A stretch of 24,089 bases of DNA from CAINEC01 sp046052065 (GTDB lineage: Bacteria; Bacteroidota; Bacteroidia; AKYH767-A; OLB10): the NCBI GenBank assembly GCA_046052065.1, contig JBJOND010000035.1, positions 1 through 24,089 of the forward strand. The letters run 5' to 3'. Made by a program: the position numbers and the translations under genes. Each line of letters opens with the position of its first letter. The first letter of the stretch is position 1. This document shows, piece after piece, positions 7,308-15,385 of this stretch. The notes beneath the pieces were generated by a model that did no database searches, was not told the DNA's origin, and saw only the letters and a program-made list of their open reading frames with translations.

Positions 7308-9257
7308 TTAGTTTTTTGCTGATATAGGTGGTAATTGTAAATCGTAATCGCCTTCTCTTAAGTCACCTTTCTGAATTTGTATTTTATCTGATATTACTAA
7401 GTCAGTTGAAAGTGTTAAAGCTAGACCCGTTTTTTCTTTGTTAAGAACCAAGCATCGAATTGTTTTATCAATTGGGGTAGTTGAAAAAACGCCAGTTTCC
7501 TGTGGTTGTGATTGTGTATAATAAACATATGTTGCTCCAGAGCTATAGAACCTTTCTGCTGTACGCACATTCCCTTTTTGACCTTTTGATGCAAGTCCTT
7601 GCGGATGGCCAATACCAATGATACTTTGATCTGACAAATGAAACTCCCCTTCTCCATAAATAACTGCATTACCACACATGATTGCCGCATTCGGCTCAAC
7701 TGTTAATTTATGTCCTGCAGAAATATCTCCCATGGTTTCTGATTTGATTTGAAGTTCATGGTTTTTCGCAACAAGTATATCACCTAAAATCACATTCGTT
7801 TCAGACTTTTGAACCCACTTAGAAGAAGCTCCTTTATCAAACTTTAATACCGATTCACTTCCACGTGTCATGTTAAAAGTTCCTGCCAACATCATCACAT
7901 CACCTGCAACACTTATGCTTGTACTTCCGGTATTATTTAAAACATCTGTATCGGAAAAATAACCTCCATTGACAACAAGATTTTTTCCGATGTTAATTAT
8001 TAATTTATCGTTCGAAGCAGATTTCAATCCTTTAAATTCTCCTCCTGTAATTATCAAGGAACCATCGATATCCATTTTATCAGAGCCTTCTACCGCGCAG
8101 AACCCACATGTTGATCCTGTTCTTCTTATTTCTAAGTTTCCTAATACGTGATTAAAAACACCTTTAAGATTTGTAGCACCATCGTTTTGTAAATCAAGAC
8201 TTACATTACCCCACTCTATTTTCTGTTGAACATTTAAATTTCCAAGTTGAAAAAAAGTTTGATTTGATTTAGGCTCAAAATTACAAGTAGCACCAGGGAT
8301 ATCACCTGTTGTATTATGAATATAACTACTTCCATTTTCCATATTAAAAAAATTGAAGCAATGAATGTCCTTTTCCAGCATATCATTTTCTAGTACACCA
8401 CCATAAGCAACACTCATATTATTCAAACGTAATGGAGCGGTAATGCGCAAATCGCCACCGCGCTCTACAATTAATGTTTGTAATGATGTACCTGTACTTG
8501 AAATCATGCGATGACCTGCTTGAATAAAATAACTATTTCTTGAAGCATGTAATTGCTTTGGAGCAACACCTTTCCCATCGCGACGACTATTCCACGCGTT
8601 AAGTTTATTTACAGAATAATTTCCTGTTGAGTAGTAAGGGATATTTGCTTCAATAAATCTTTTTCCTAATGGATCACTTATTAATGGCTGATAAGAAATT
8701 GCGCCTATTCTAAAGTCTTCACAAGTAGCATCAATTGCGGCGTTTGAATAATTAGCTTCTGGCTTTACGTCAAATGTTAACCAGAAATAATTTTTTCCTG
8801 TAACTAAATCCTGATTAGTAATAATATCAAATGGACGATCAGACAACTTTGAAATAGTTAAACCCACTTGTTGCGAAGGAATAAAATTAGGATCGTTACC
8901 TGTGAACCACAATCTGGCATTTTCAATATTTTGTTCGATAGGCAATGAAGTTCCTTTGGCAGAGAATTTCATGGAAGCCATTTTAACAGACTTACCCGAG
9001 CCAACTGTTTCAACAACCACTTTAATTACCTTTTGATTTGAACTACCGCGCAATATTGAACTTGTTTCCTGAAATGTTTCAGCATTCTTGAATGTCATGA
9101 CTGATTGTGCAGCATGACCTTGTTCATTTTGCGACATGTTAAATACTACTATCAGCAACACCACTAATCCAGTGATAGATGCTGATGCAGCTACAATAGC
9201 CATTTTTAAGCTTGTCTTTTGCTTAATCTGCTGGCGAATTTTCATTGAGCGACTCAT
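7308..9257 (-). CDS. Membrane-anchored surface-type protein with BNR-neuraminidase-like N-terminal domain and beta-rich repeats
   Basis: A 649-aa exported-type protein. A Lys/Arg-rich start is followed by one hydrophobic segment (about 20-40, 'ASITGLVVLLIVVF') with no clear signal-peptidase site, suggesting an N-terminal anchor. Residues about 75-200 resemble the domain found at the N-terminus of BNR-repeat sialidases and many Bacteroidota secreted proteins ('ENARLWFTGNDPNF', 'KNYFWLTFDV', 'CEDFRIGAISYQP'). The rest is rich in short beta/turn motifs such as 'GSLIITGGEFKG' and 'KNLVVNGGYFSDTDVL', resembling a beta-helix, and includes 'HPQGLASKGQKGN', common in large T9SS-exported proteins. No T9SS C-terminal sorting domain follows 'DLREGDYDLQLPP'; the protein simply ends before a terminator. 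Seven Cys occur in the exported part, including a CGFC (384-387). No catalytic sialidase Asp-boxes are seen. Function unknown, possibly structural or adhesive. Confidence 0.75.
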   Translation of the reverse strand: MSRSMKIRQQIKQKTSLKMAIVAASASITGLVVLLIVVFNMSQNEQGHAAQSVMTFKNAETFQETSSILRGSSNQKVIKVVVETVGSGKSVKMASMKFSAKGTSLPIEQNIENARLWFTGNDPNFIPSQQVGLTISKLSDRPFDIITNQDLVTGKNYFWLTFDVKPEANYSNAAIDATCEDFRIGAISYQPLISDPLGKRFIEANIPYYSTGNYSVNKLNAWNSRRDGKGVAPKQLHASRNSYFIQAGHRMISSTGTSLQTLIVERGGDLRITAPLRLNNMSVAYGGVLENDMLEKDIHCFNFFNMENGSSYIHNTTGDIPGATCNFEPKSNQTFFQLGNLNVQQKIEWGNVSLDLQNDGATNLKGVFNHVLGNLEIRRTGSTCGFCAVEGSDKMDIDGSLIITGGEFKGLKSASNDKLIINIGKNLVVNGGYFSDTDVLNNTGSTSISVAGDVMMLAGTFNMTRGSESVLKFDKGASSKWVQKSETNVILGDILVAKNHELQIKSETMGDISAGHKLTVEPNAAIMCGNAVIYGEGEFHLSDQSIIGIGHPQGLASKGQKGNVRTAERFYSSGATYVYYTQSQPQETGVFSTTPIDKTIRCLVLNKEKTGLALTLSTDLVISDKIQIQKGDLREGDYDLQLPPISAKN

Positions 9258-9332
9258 ATTACCATTATTTTTTTCTAAAAATGCTTCGCCCTTATACTAC
9301 TAATTTTACATTAGGTTTCAATTGGTATAAAT

Positions 9333-9360
9333 AAAAAAAGCCAGTCTATATGACTGGCTT
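9333..9360 (-). terminator. Rho-independent terminator of hpd
   Basis: A perfect 9-bp stem (9338-9346 with 9352-9360) around a TATAT loop, followed on the minus strand by at least five U. It lies 19 bases after the hpd stop and separates hpd from the downstream 649-aa protein gene. Confidence 0.92.
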
Positions 9361-9379
9361 GATCTAAATTTTTAATCTA

Positions 9380-10474
9380 TTACAAATTCCCTCGAAGGGC
9401 TTGTTCTCTTTCAATTGCTTCAAACAGCGCCTTAAAGTTTCCTTTACCAAAGGACTTAGCCCCTTTACGTTGAATAATTTCAAAGAATACAGTCGGTCTG
9501 TCCTCCACTGGCTTAGTAAACAACTGAAGCAAGTAGCCTTCATCATCTCTATCTACCAAAATTCCTAGTTTAGAAAGAACTTCAATGTCCTCATCTATTT
9601 TACCAACACGGTCAATCAAATCGGTATAATAAGTTGATGGAACTATTAAGAACTCAACGCCTCGTTCTTTCAATTCGGTTACAGTTGCAATAATGTCATT
9701 CGTTAGAATTGCCATATGCTGCACTCCTGCTCCATTATAAAACTCTAAATACTCATCTATCTGAGATTTCTTTTTGCCTTCTGCCGGCTCATTAATTGGG
9801 AATTTAACATATCCGTTACCGTTAGAAACTACTTTACTCATTAGAGCTGAGTATTCCGTTGAAATATCTTTATCATCAAAAGTGATAATCATTTTGAATC
9901 CCATTACATCTTCGTAAAACTTCACCCAGTCGTTCATTTTACCTAACTCTACATTTCCTACACAATGGTCAACCACTTCAAAACCTACTGGTTTTACTTT
10001 CATGTTAGACTTTGCAACTTTATATCCCGGAAGAAATGGTCCGTTGTAATTTTTTCGCTCTACAAATTTATGAATAGTATCGCCATATGTGTGAATAGCC
10101 GAAATCTTTACTTCTCCATTATCATCAGAAATAGTATGAGGTTCAGTATGTGATTTTGCACCTCGTGACATTGTTTCGTAATATGATTTCTCTGCATCAT
10201 CCACCCACAGTGCTAATACTTTCACACCATCACCGTGTTGCGCTACGTGACGGGTAATTTCATGATCAGGTTGTAAAGCGGTAGTTAATACAAAGCGAAC
10301 CCTGCCTTGCTGCAATACATAAGAAGCTCTATCTCTGATGCCTGTTTCAGGACCTGCATAAGCTACAAGCTCAAACCCAAAAGCATGTTGATAATAATAT
10401 GCTGCTTGTTTAGCGTTTCCAACATAAAATTCGATGTGGTCGGTTCCGTTGAGTGGTAAGAAATCAGTTGACAT
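9380..10474 (-). CDS. hpd: 4-hydroxyphenylpyruvate dioxygenase
   Basis: A 364-aa Fe(II) dioxygenase that converts 4-hydroxyphenylpyruvate to homogentisate in tyrosine breakdown. It has two vicinal-oxygen-chelate domains: the degenerate N-terminal one (about 10-140) and the catalytic C-terminal one (about 160-345). The metal triad is complete: His170 ('VDHCVGNV'), His253 ('GVQHMAIL') and Glu332 ('VFFEIIQRKG'). Length and the C-terminal 'GKGNFKALFEAIEREQ' gating helix match the family. It has its own strong promoter (10496-10526) and terminator (9333-9360), so it is a single-gene unit; homogentisate dioxygenase and fumarylacetoacetase are not in the window. Cytosolic. Confidence 0.97.
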   Translation of the reverse strand: MSTDFLPLNGTDHIEFYVGNAKQAAYYYQHAFGFELVAYAGPETGIRDRASYVLQQGRVRFVLTTALQPDHEITRHVAQHGDGVKVLALWVDDAEKSYYETMSRGAKSHTEPHTISDDNGEVKISAIHTYGDTIHKFVERKNYNGPFLPGYKVAKSNMKVKPVGFEVVDHCVGNVELGKMNDWVKFYEDVMGFKMIITFDDKDISTEYSALMSKVVSNGNGYVKFPINEPAEGKKKSQIDEYLEFYNGAGVQHMAILTNDIIATVTELKERGVEFLIVPSTYYTDLIDRVGKIDEDIEVLSKLGILVDRDDEGYLLQLFTKPVEDRPTVFFEIIQRKGAKSFGKGNFKALFEAIEREQALRGNL

Positions 10475-10495
10475 AATTACGTTTTATTTAGATGA

Positions 10496-10526
10496 CAAAT
10501 TTAAGGAATTGAAGGGATTCGGCAAA
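10496..10526 (-). promoter_or_regulatory. Bacteroidota-type promoter of hpd (TTTG-N19-TAAATTTG)
   Basis: On the minus strand a -33 TTTG (10523-10526) and a -7 TAAATTTG (10496-10503) are spaced by exactly 19 bases, the best match to the Bacteroidota consensus in this window. It lies in the 60-base gap between the DUF6438 gene and hpd, leaving a leader of roughly 15-18 bases before the ATG at 10474. Confidence 0.75.
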
Positions 10527-10534
10527 TATGATTA

Positions 10535-11002
10535 CTATTGATTTGATTGCGTTGAAAAGTCCCATTTAATTCTGTTTTCATAACCATTTATGACATCCAT
10601 CACCTTTTGAATTCTCTGTGGTGGGCTCTCATGAAAAACATGAATTCGCTTTTGGACTCCATTAATATCAAACCCCAAATCTGTTGCTGGAAAATCCGTC
10701 AGGTATTCGTTTACATAGTTACTATCGAGTGCAGCAATATCCAAAGCTTTAATGGAATTAGCAATTTCTTGTATAAATTCAGCTGGTAATTGCTTTTTAA
10801 ATTCGCCCACATGTTCCACATTTCGAATACCTTTCAAATGGGCTTCTCCGTTTGTAAATACTTCGATTTTATACTCAGGACAGGCGCCAAAGCAAGGACC
10901 TTTCTCGATTGAAAACAGCAAATGATTGTCCTGCGTAATTTGATTTACAGACTTACATCCAAACAAAAATAAAATTGCAATAATGAAGGACCAGCGAAGC
11001 AT
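10535..11002 (-). CDS. DUF6438 domain lipoprotein
   Basis: A 155-aa putative lipoprotein. A short hydrophobic signal (4-15) ends in the lipobox 'LFGC' with Cys16 as the acylated residue. The mature part opens with 'IEKGPCFGACPEYKIEVF' (32-49); the 'PCFG-x-CP-x-Y' string is the signature of DUF6438, a Bacteroidota-rich domain of unknown function. The two Cys of that motif (37 and 41) may form a disulfide or bind metal; this is inference. Its start is 4 bases after the stop of yidC, so it is almost certainly co-transcribed with the insertase, which would also help place it in the envelope. No terminator is seen behind it. Confidence 0.8.
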   Translation of the reverse strand: MLRWSFIIAILFLFGCKSVNQITQDNHLLFSIEKGPCFGACPEYKIEVFTNGEAHLKGIRNVEHVGEFKKQLPAEFIQEIANSIKALDIAALDSNYVNEYLTDFPATDLGFDINGVQKRIHVFHESPPQRIQKVMDVINGYENRIKWDFSTQSNQ

Positions 11003-11006
11003 AATT

Positions 11007-12839
11007 CTACTTCGGCAACTGCATACCTTTTTCCTTTGCCATCTTCTCTAATCGTTGCTGGAATTTAGATTTCTTAGTAGGCTTCTTTTTATTCTCCTGA
11101 ATCTTGCGGTGGATTTCATCTTCATTCACAAAAGATTTGAATAAGTATTGCTGACCAATACTAATCATGTTAGCAAGGAAATAATAATAACTTAATCCTG
11201 CAGAGTAACTATTGAAAACGCCTAGGAAAATAATCGGCATCAAATACATCATCCATTTCATTTGCGGATTAGCCATTTGACTACTACTGTTCACTTTTGT
11301 AATTAACAAAGTAGATATAGTCATCAACAACGTAAATAAGGAAACGTGATCACCGTAAAAAGGAATAGTAAATGATAAATCAAGAATAGAATCGTAAGTA
11401 CTTAAATCAGTTGCCCACAAGAAACTTTGCTGACGCAATTCAATCGACTGCGGGAAAAATCTAAACATTGCAATTAAGATTGGCATTTGAAGTAGCATTG
11501 GCAAGCAACCACCAAGCGGACTCACGCCAGCCTTTCGGTAGAGGGCCATCATTTCTTGCTGTAACTTCATAGGCTCCTCTTTAAACTTACCTTGAATTTC
11601 ATCAACCTCAGGCTTCAATACTTTCATTTTTGCCTGCGATAAATAAGCTTTAAATGTTAATGGAAGTAATAAAAGTTTTATGGCAATTGTCAGAATTAAA
11701 ATTATAATCCCATAACTCCAATTGAACCCATTTAAGAAATTGAAAATTGGAATTACAATAAAGCGGTTAACCCAACCAAAAATACCCCAACCTAAAGGAA
11801 TTTGTTTTTCGAGGTTATGACCTTGTGATTTTAATATTTGATAATGATTTGGTCCGAAATAAAAATGCATTCCAAACGACTCTTGCGCATTGTGCATATA
11901 TGGAAGAGTGAAGGATGACTTAGTAGCCTTTACGTATGAATCACCTTCTTCTCCATTCTTTGTTTCTATACGAGTAGGCTTTTCAAACTCAGTGTCAGCA
12001 ATCAATACCTGCGTAAAGAAATGCTGCTTCATAGCTACCCATTTTACTTTGGTAGTAAGATCCTTTGCCTCATTTTCAGTTTCAGAAATATAATCTACCT
12101 CATTATCTGTAAACATGAAATAAATGGTTGAGTTGGCTCTTTCCATACTCATGTCCTTTTCCTGATTCTTCAGTAATTGCTTCCAAGATAATTCTACATA
12201 ATTCGTGTTGCGAGCAATAACATCATTTAATCCTACAAAGTTGACTTTATATCCTAATTTGTAATCATCTTCCTTTAGTGAATATAAAAACTCGATATAC
12301 TTATCTTGAGAACCTGCGTACAAACGCATCGCGATAGTATTGCTGGATTTAATTCCCGCGAAATACAAATCTCTTGTTGAAACACTACGATTGTTCGCGA
12401 AAAAATTTAATGCCAGCTCAGATGAATCACCTTCAAACAATGTAACAGGCTTCCCTTCATAGTTTTTATAGTTTTTTAATTCAACCGATTTTACCCGACC
12501 GCCCTTTGAAGAAATCTTAACTTTAATTAATTTATTTTCTAACGTATAAACTGAAGTATCTACCGCAGCAGCACTTGCAAAAACACCATACTTATTTGTT
12601 AATTCCTGTGTAGCCAATGAGTCGGCTAGAGTATCGGCCACAACCGAGTTGGTATCAGCTGCTTTTATTACAGCTTTTTCAGTAGAAACAACTGCTTTTT
12701 TATTTTTTTCAACTAGTGCGAGACTATCTTGCGTTTTTTGTTGAGCAGCTAATTGTTCCGCTGTTGGAACTGTTAAGTAAGAGTAGCCAATTAAAATAGC
12801 TCCAATTAGTACCAGTCCAAGAAGTGAATTACGATCCAT
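11007..12839 (-). CDS. yidC: Membrane protein insertase YidC
   Basis: A 610-aa Gram-negative-type YidC, which inserts and folds inner-membrane proteins with or without SecYEG. TM1 lies at about 5-22 right after 'MDRN'. An Ala/Lys/Thr/Val-rich linker (31-80) leads to the periplasmic beta-sandwich domain (about 95-335), then the conserved core: 'IIILILTIAIKLLLLPLTFK' (378-397), the C1 cytoplasmic helices with 'SQAKMKVLKPEVDEIQ', and 'SPLGGCLPMLLQMPILIAMF' (440-459), with the last helices to about 568. Lys388 aligns with the groove Arg366 of the E. coli protein, keeping the positive charge. The basic C-terminal tail (578-610) may touch ribosomes. pyrG lies 74 bases upstream and the DUF6438 lipoprotein 4 bases downstream; its own promoter core at 12854-12867 is shared with secDF. 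Confidence 0.97.
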   Translation of the reverse strand: MDRNSLLGLVLIGAILIGYSYLTVPTAEQLAAQQKTQDSLALVEKNKKAVVSTEKAVIKAADTNSVVADTLADSLATQELTNKYGVFASAAAVDTSVYTLENKLIKVKISSKGGRVKSVELKNYKNYEGKPVTLFEGDSSELALNFFANNRSVSTRDLYFAGIKSSNTIAMRLYAGSQDKYIEFLYSLKEDDYKLGYKVNFVGLNDVIARNTNYVELSWKQLLKNQEKDMSMERANSTIYFMFTDNEVDYISETENEAKDLTTKVKWVAMKQHFFTQVLIADTEFEKPTRIETKNGEEGDSYVKATKSSFTLPYMHNAQESFGMHFYFGPNHYQILKSQGHNLEKQIPLGWGIFGWVNRFIVIPIFNFLNGFNWSYGIIILILTIAIKLLLLPLTFKAYLSQAKMKVLKPEVDEIQGKFKEEPMKLQQEMMALYRKAGVSPLGGCLPMLLQMPILIAMFRFFPQSIELRQQSFLWATDLSTYDSILDLSFTIPFYGDHVSLFTLLMTISTLLITKVNSSSQMANPQMKWMMYLMPIIFLGVFNSYSAGLSYYYFLANMISIGQQYLFKSFVNEDEIHRKIQENKKKPTKKSKFQQRLEKMAKEKGMQLPK

Positions 12840-12853
12840 GAAATTTCAATATT

Positions 12854-12867
12854 GAGGCGCAAATATA
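12854..12867 (-). promoter_or_regulatory. Promoter core of yidC (TATATTTGCGCCTC)
   Basis: On the minus strand TATATTTG fits the -7 consensus TAnnTTTG; the 14-base string TATATTTGCGCCTC is identical to one in front of secDF. It ends 14 bases before the yidC ATG. A clear -33 TTG at the usual spacing is not seen. Confidence 0.6.
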
Positions 12868-12913
12868 CAAAGGAAACTAACCTGCCACCTTAAATACTGA
12901 GGGATATTGAATT

Positions 12914-14530
12914 TTAGTTTTCTAATGCAGCTTTCACAAATCTCACAAATAAAGGATGAGGCTTTATTACAGTGGATTTATACTCCGGATGGAACTGAAC
13001 TCCAACAAACCAAGGATGATTTTTCACCTCTACAATTTCAACTAAACCTGTATTTGGATTAATCCCAGAAGCAGTCATTCCAGCAGCTTCGAAACTCTTC
13101 AGATAGGCGTTATTGAATTCATAACGATGACGATGACGCTCTGCCACTTTTAATTTACCATAAGCACTAAAGGCCTTAGTTCCTTTAGTAATGTTACAAG
13201 GATATTCGCCAAGGCGCATTGTGCCACCTTTTGCTTTGATGGTCTTCTGATCAGCCATCATATCAATTACCGGATACTTTGTTTTCGCATCCATTTCTGT
13301 TGAATGTGCTCCTTTTAGTCCTAAAACATTACGAGCAAACTCAACCACTGCACATTGCATCCCAAGGCAGATACCTAAAAATGGAACATTGTTTTCTCGG
13401 GCATATTTTATTGCTGTAATTTTTCCTTCAATACCTCGCTCACCAAATCCTGGAGCTACTAGAATTGCATTTAATCCTTTAAGCTGGGACTTCACATTGT
13501 CATTATCGATTTTTTCAGAGTGAATCCACACCAACTCCACCTTACACTCATTCGCAACACCAGCATGAATGAACGATTCTACAATTGATTTATAAGCATC
13601 TTTTAATTCGATGTATTTACCGATTAATCCAACTTTGATTTCGCGAACTGGATTTTTCAGCTTACCTAGAAAATCTTTCCAAGCCAGCATATCAGGCTCA
13701 TGCTTAGAAGGTAATTTAAGCTTATTCATAACCACTTTATCCAATTGCTCTTTCATCATTAAAAGAGGCACTTCATAAATAGTAGAAGCATCAACAGATT
13801 CAATAACTGCATTTACGTTTACATTACAGAATAAAGCTATTTTACGACGTAAATCGTGACTCATATGCTTTTCTGTTCTGCAAACTAATATGTCTGGTTG
13901 TATGCCATACTCTAAAAGCATTTTTACCGAATGTTGTGTTGGCTTTGTTTTTAATTCGCCAGTTGTTGACAAATACGGTAATAATGTTAAGTGAATAACA
14001 ACAGCATTGGTTGAACCAATTTCCCAGATTAACTGACGAACAGCCTCAATGTATGGAAGTGATTCAATATCGCCAACTGTTCCGCCAATTTCTGTAATAA
14101 CAATATCAAACTGCCCAGTTTCGCCCAAAAGTTTAATTCTCCTTTTTATCTCATCGGTAATATGCGGAATCACTTGAACTGTTTTTCCAAGATAGGCACC
14201 TTCGCGTTCGCGATTAATTACTGTCTGATAAATCTTTCCAGTTGTAACATTATTGGCTTGAGATGTGGGCGTATTCAAAAAACGCTCATAATGACCAAGG
14301 TCCAAATCAGTTTCGGCGCCATCATCGGTTACGAAACACTCGCCATGTTCATAAGGATTCAACGTACCTGGATCCACATTGATATAAGGATCAAGCTTTT
14401 GAATAGTTACACGGTATCCTCTTGATTGTAATAACTTAGCTAATGAAGCAGAAATAATTCCTTTTCCTAATGAGGAAGTAACTCCACCTGTTACAAAAAT
14501 ATATTTGGCGGTAGTGGCACTATGTGGCAT
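12914..14530 (-). CDS. pyrG: CTP synthase
   Basis: A 538-aa CTP synthase (amidates UTP to CTP using glutamine and ATP). The synthetase domain carries 'YIFVTGGVTSSLGKGI' (10-25) with its P-loop-like stretch, 'KLDPYINVDPGTLNPYEHGE' (45-64) and 'DLDLGHYERF'. The class I glutamine amidotransferase domain has the nucleophile Cys388 in 'GICLGMQ' and His514/Glu516 in 'FHPEY'. The frame stays open upstream to another ATG at 14569, but I choose the ATG at 14528-14530: it gives a terminus matching the family (a few residues before 'YIFVTGG'), and a -7 promoter box lies inside the would-be extension. Divergent from the DUF2256-SRPBCC pair; yidC follows 74 bases downstream. Confidence 0.97.
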   Translation of the reverse strand: MPHSATTAKYIFVTGGVTSSLGKGIISASLAKLLQSRGYRVTIQKLDPYINVDPGTLNPYEHGECFVTDDGAETDLDLGHYERFLNTPTSQANNVTTGKIYQTVINREREGAYLGKTVQVIPHITDEIKRRIKLLGETGQFDIVITEIGGTVGDIESLPYIEAVRQLIWEIGSTNAVVIHLTLLPYLSTTGELKTKPTQHSVKMLLEYGIQPDILVCRTEKHMSHDLRRKIALFCNVNVNAVIESVDASTIYEVPLLMMKEQLDKVVMNKLKLPSKHEPDMLAWKDFLGKLKNPVREIKVGLIGKYIELKDAYKSIVESFIHAGVANECKVELVWIHSEKIDNDNVKSQLKGLNAILVAPGFGERGIEGKITAIKYARENNVPFLGICLGMQCAVVEFARNVLGLKGAHSTEMDAKTKYPVIDMMADQKTIKAKGGTMRLGEYPCNITKGTKAFSAYGKLKVAERHRHRYEFNNAYLKSFEAAGMTASGINPNTGLVEIVEVKNHPWFVGVQFHPEYKSTVIKPHPLFVRFVKAALEN

Positions 14531-14548
14531 GTGACGATTGGGTTTGGG

Positions 14549-14556
14549 CAAAATTA
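14549..14556 (-). promoter_or_regulatory. pyrG: Putative -7 promoter box (TAATTTTG) of pyrG
   Basis: TAATTTTG on the minus strand matches TAnnTTTG and ends 18 bases before the chosen ATG at 14530, giving a leader of about 13 bases. A TTTG lies 15 bases further upstream, shorter than the usual 17-23. The box argues against the longer pyrG reading from 14569. Confidence 0.5.
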
Positions 14557-14634
14557 TAGAATAAACCACAACAAATTGAAGTCATAATAAAATTTAAAAA
14601 CAAAACATTTTCAAATCGGCATTGTTGAGATAGC

Positions 14635-14775
14635 ATGAGAGGAGTAAAAAAAGAGCATTTACCTTCTAAGCTTTGTTCGGTATGTAATCGGCCATTTACC
14701 TGGAGAAAAAAATGGGAGAAATGCTGGAATGAAGTTATCTACTGCTCTAATGCATGTAAAAAACACAAAAAATGA
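14635..14775 (+). CDS. DUF2256 small zinc-ribbon-like protein (46 aa)
   Basis: A short gene of 46 codons starting ATG-AGA-GGA at 14635. The product contains 'KKEHLPSKLCSVCNRPFTWR' followed by 'KKWEKCWNEVIYCSNACKKH', which is the complete DUF2256 pattern: Cys14-x2-Cys17 and Cys37-x3-Cys41 as likely zinc ligands, with the conserved Trp residues around 'TWRKKWEKCW'. The family is known from many bacteria, often encoded near photolyase/cryptochrome genes; its function is unknown. The stop TGA (14773-14775) overlaps the ATG (14772-14774) of the SRPBCC gene as ATGA, so the two are translationally coupled. It is divergent from pyrG. I could not find a convincing promoter in the 104-base gap. Confidence 0.9.
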   Translation: MRGVKKEHLPSKLCSVCNRPFTWRKKWEKCWNEVIYCSNACKKHKK

Positions 14776-15275
14776 GTTTGCATATCTTAACCACCAAACA
14801 AACATTGCCTTGTACATTGGACGAAGCATGGACTTTTTTGTCTAGTCCCGATAACCTAAAAAAAATCACACCACCTTATATGGGTTTTGATATAACTTCC
14901 GGTTTTAATCAAGGCGATAAAATGTTTGCGGGTATGATTATTACTTATGATGTAAAACCAATTCCATTTATCACAATGGGATGGGTCACAGAAATCACCC
15001 ATGTGAATGCTCCTTATTTTTTTGTTGACGAACAACGCTTTGGCCCTTATACTATGTGGCATCATAAGCATTCATTAAGAGAAGTAGAAGGCGGTGTAGA
15101 AATGATTGATGTAGTGCATTATAAAATTCCTCTTGGATTTATAGGCGATATTATGAATCAGGTTTACATTAAATCACAACTTAAAAAAATATTCAACTAT
15201 CGCTTCCATAGTCTTAATAAGATTATTGGCGAAATACCCAACCAAAAACCTTATCTGGAATTTACGTCTGTATGA
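14772..15275 (+). CDS. SRPBCC (START-like) ligand-binding family protein
   Basis: A 167-aa protein of the SRPBCC superfamily. It begins 'LTTKQTLPCTLDEAWTFLSS' and continues 'PDNLKKITPPYMGFDI', the usual first strand, then the helix with 'W-x-F-x-x-P-x-N-L-x-x-I-TP' found in polyketide-cyclase-like members. 'FVDEQRFGPYTMWHHKHSL' in the middle and 'DVVHYKIPLGFIGDIMNQVY' near the end are also typical of this subgroup, whose members are often fused or adjacent to TIGR01777-type epimerases or encoded beside photolyases. It probably binds a hydrophobic small molecule; the ligand is not known. Start ATG overlaps the DUF2256 stop. Confidence 0.85.
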   Translation: MSLHILTTKQTLPCTLDEAWTFLSSPDNLKKITPPYMGFDITSGFNQGDKMFAGMIITYDVKPIPFITMGWVTEITHVNAPYFFVDEQRFGPYTMWHHKHSLREVEGGVEMIDVVHYKIPLGFIGDIMNQVYIKSQLKKIFNYRFHSLNKIIGEIPNQKPYLEFTSV

Positions 15276-15359
15276 CGCCTTTATACTTTCTTTTTTTAGT
15301 GCTTAGAATATTAAACGTTTGTAAGTACTTAATAACCGAATAATCGCTTCATTCGAATT

Positions 15360-15367
15360 TAGTTTTG
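15360..15367 (+). promoter_or_regulatory. Putative -7 promoter box (TAGTTTTG) of the DUF2851 gene
   Basis: TAGTTTTG matches TAnnTTTG and ends 18 bases before the ATG at 15386. The TTG at its end is in frame with the gene and could be misread as a start codon; its place in the promoter box argues against that. No -33 TTG at normal spacing. Confidence 0.45.
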
Positions 15368-15385
15368 TCCTCCTTAATAACTACT

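Noticed and set aside
7421..7699. 92-codon open frame on the minus strand inside the 649-aa protein gene
   Set aside because: It overlaps completely with a much longer frame on the same strand that has recognisable domains; composition looks like a frame-shifted shadow.
9338..9360. Inverted repeat as a mobile-element end
   Set aside because: Short perfect stem followed by a U-run just after hpd is explained by a terminator; no transposase or target duplication is present.
14531..14569. Longer N-terminus for CTP synthase from the ATG at 14569
   Set aside because: Adds 13 residues not found in the family, and the -7 promoter box TAATTTTG (14549-14556) lies within it.
15365..15385. TTG start for the DUF2851 gene
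   Set aside because: The TTG is the end of a TAnnTTTG box, and the family starts at the Met encoded at 15386.
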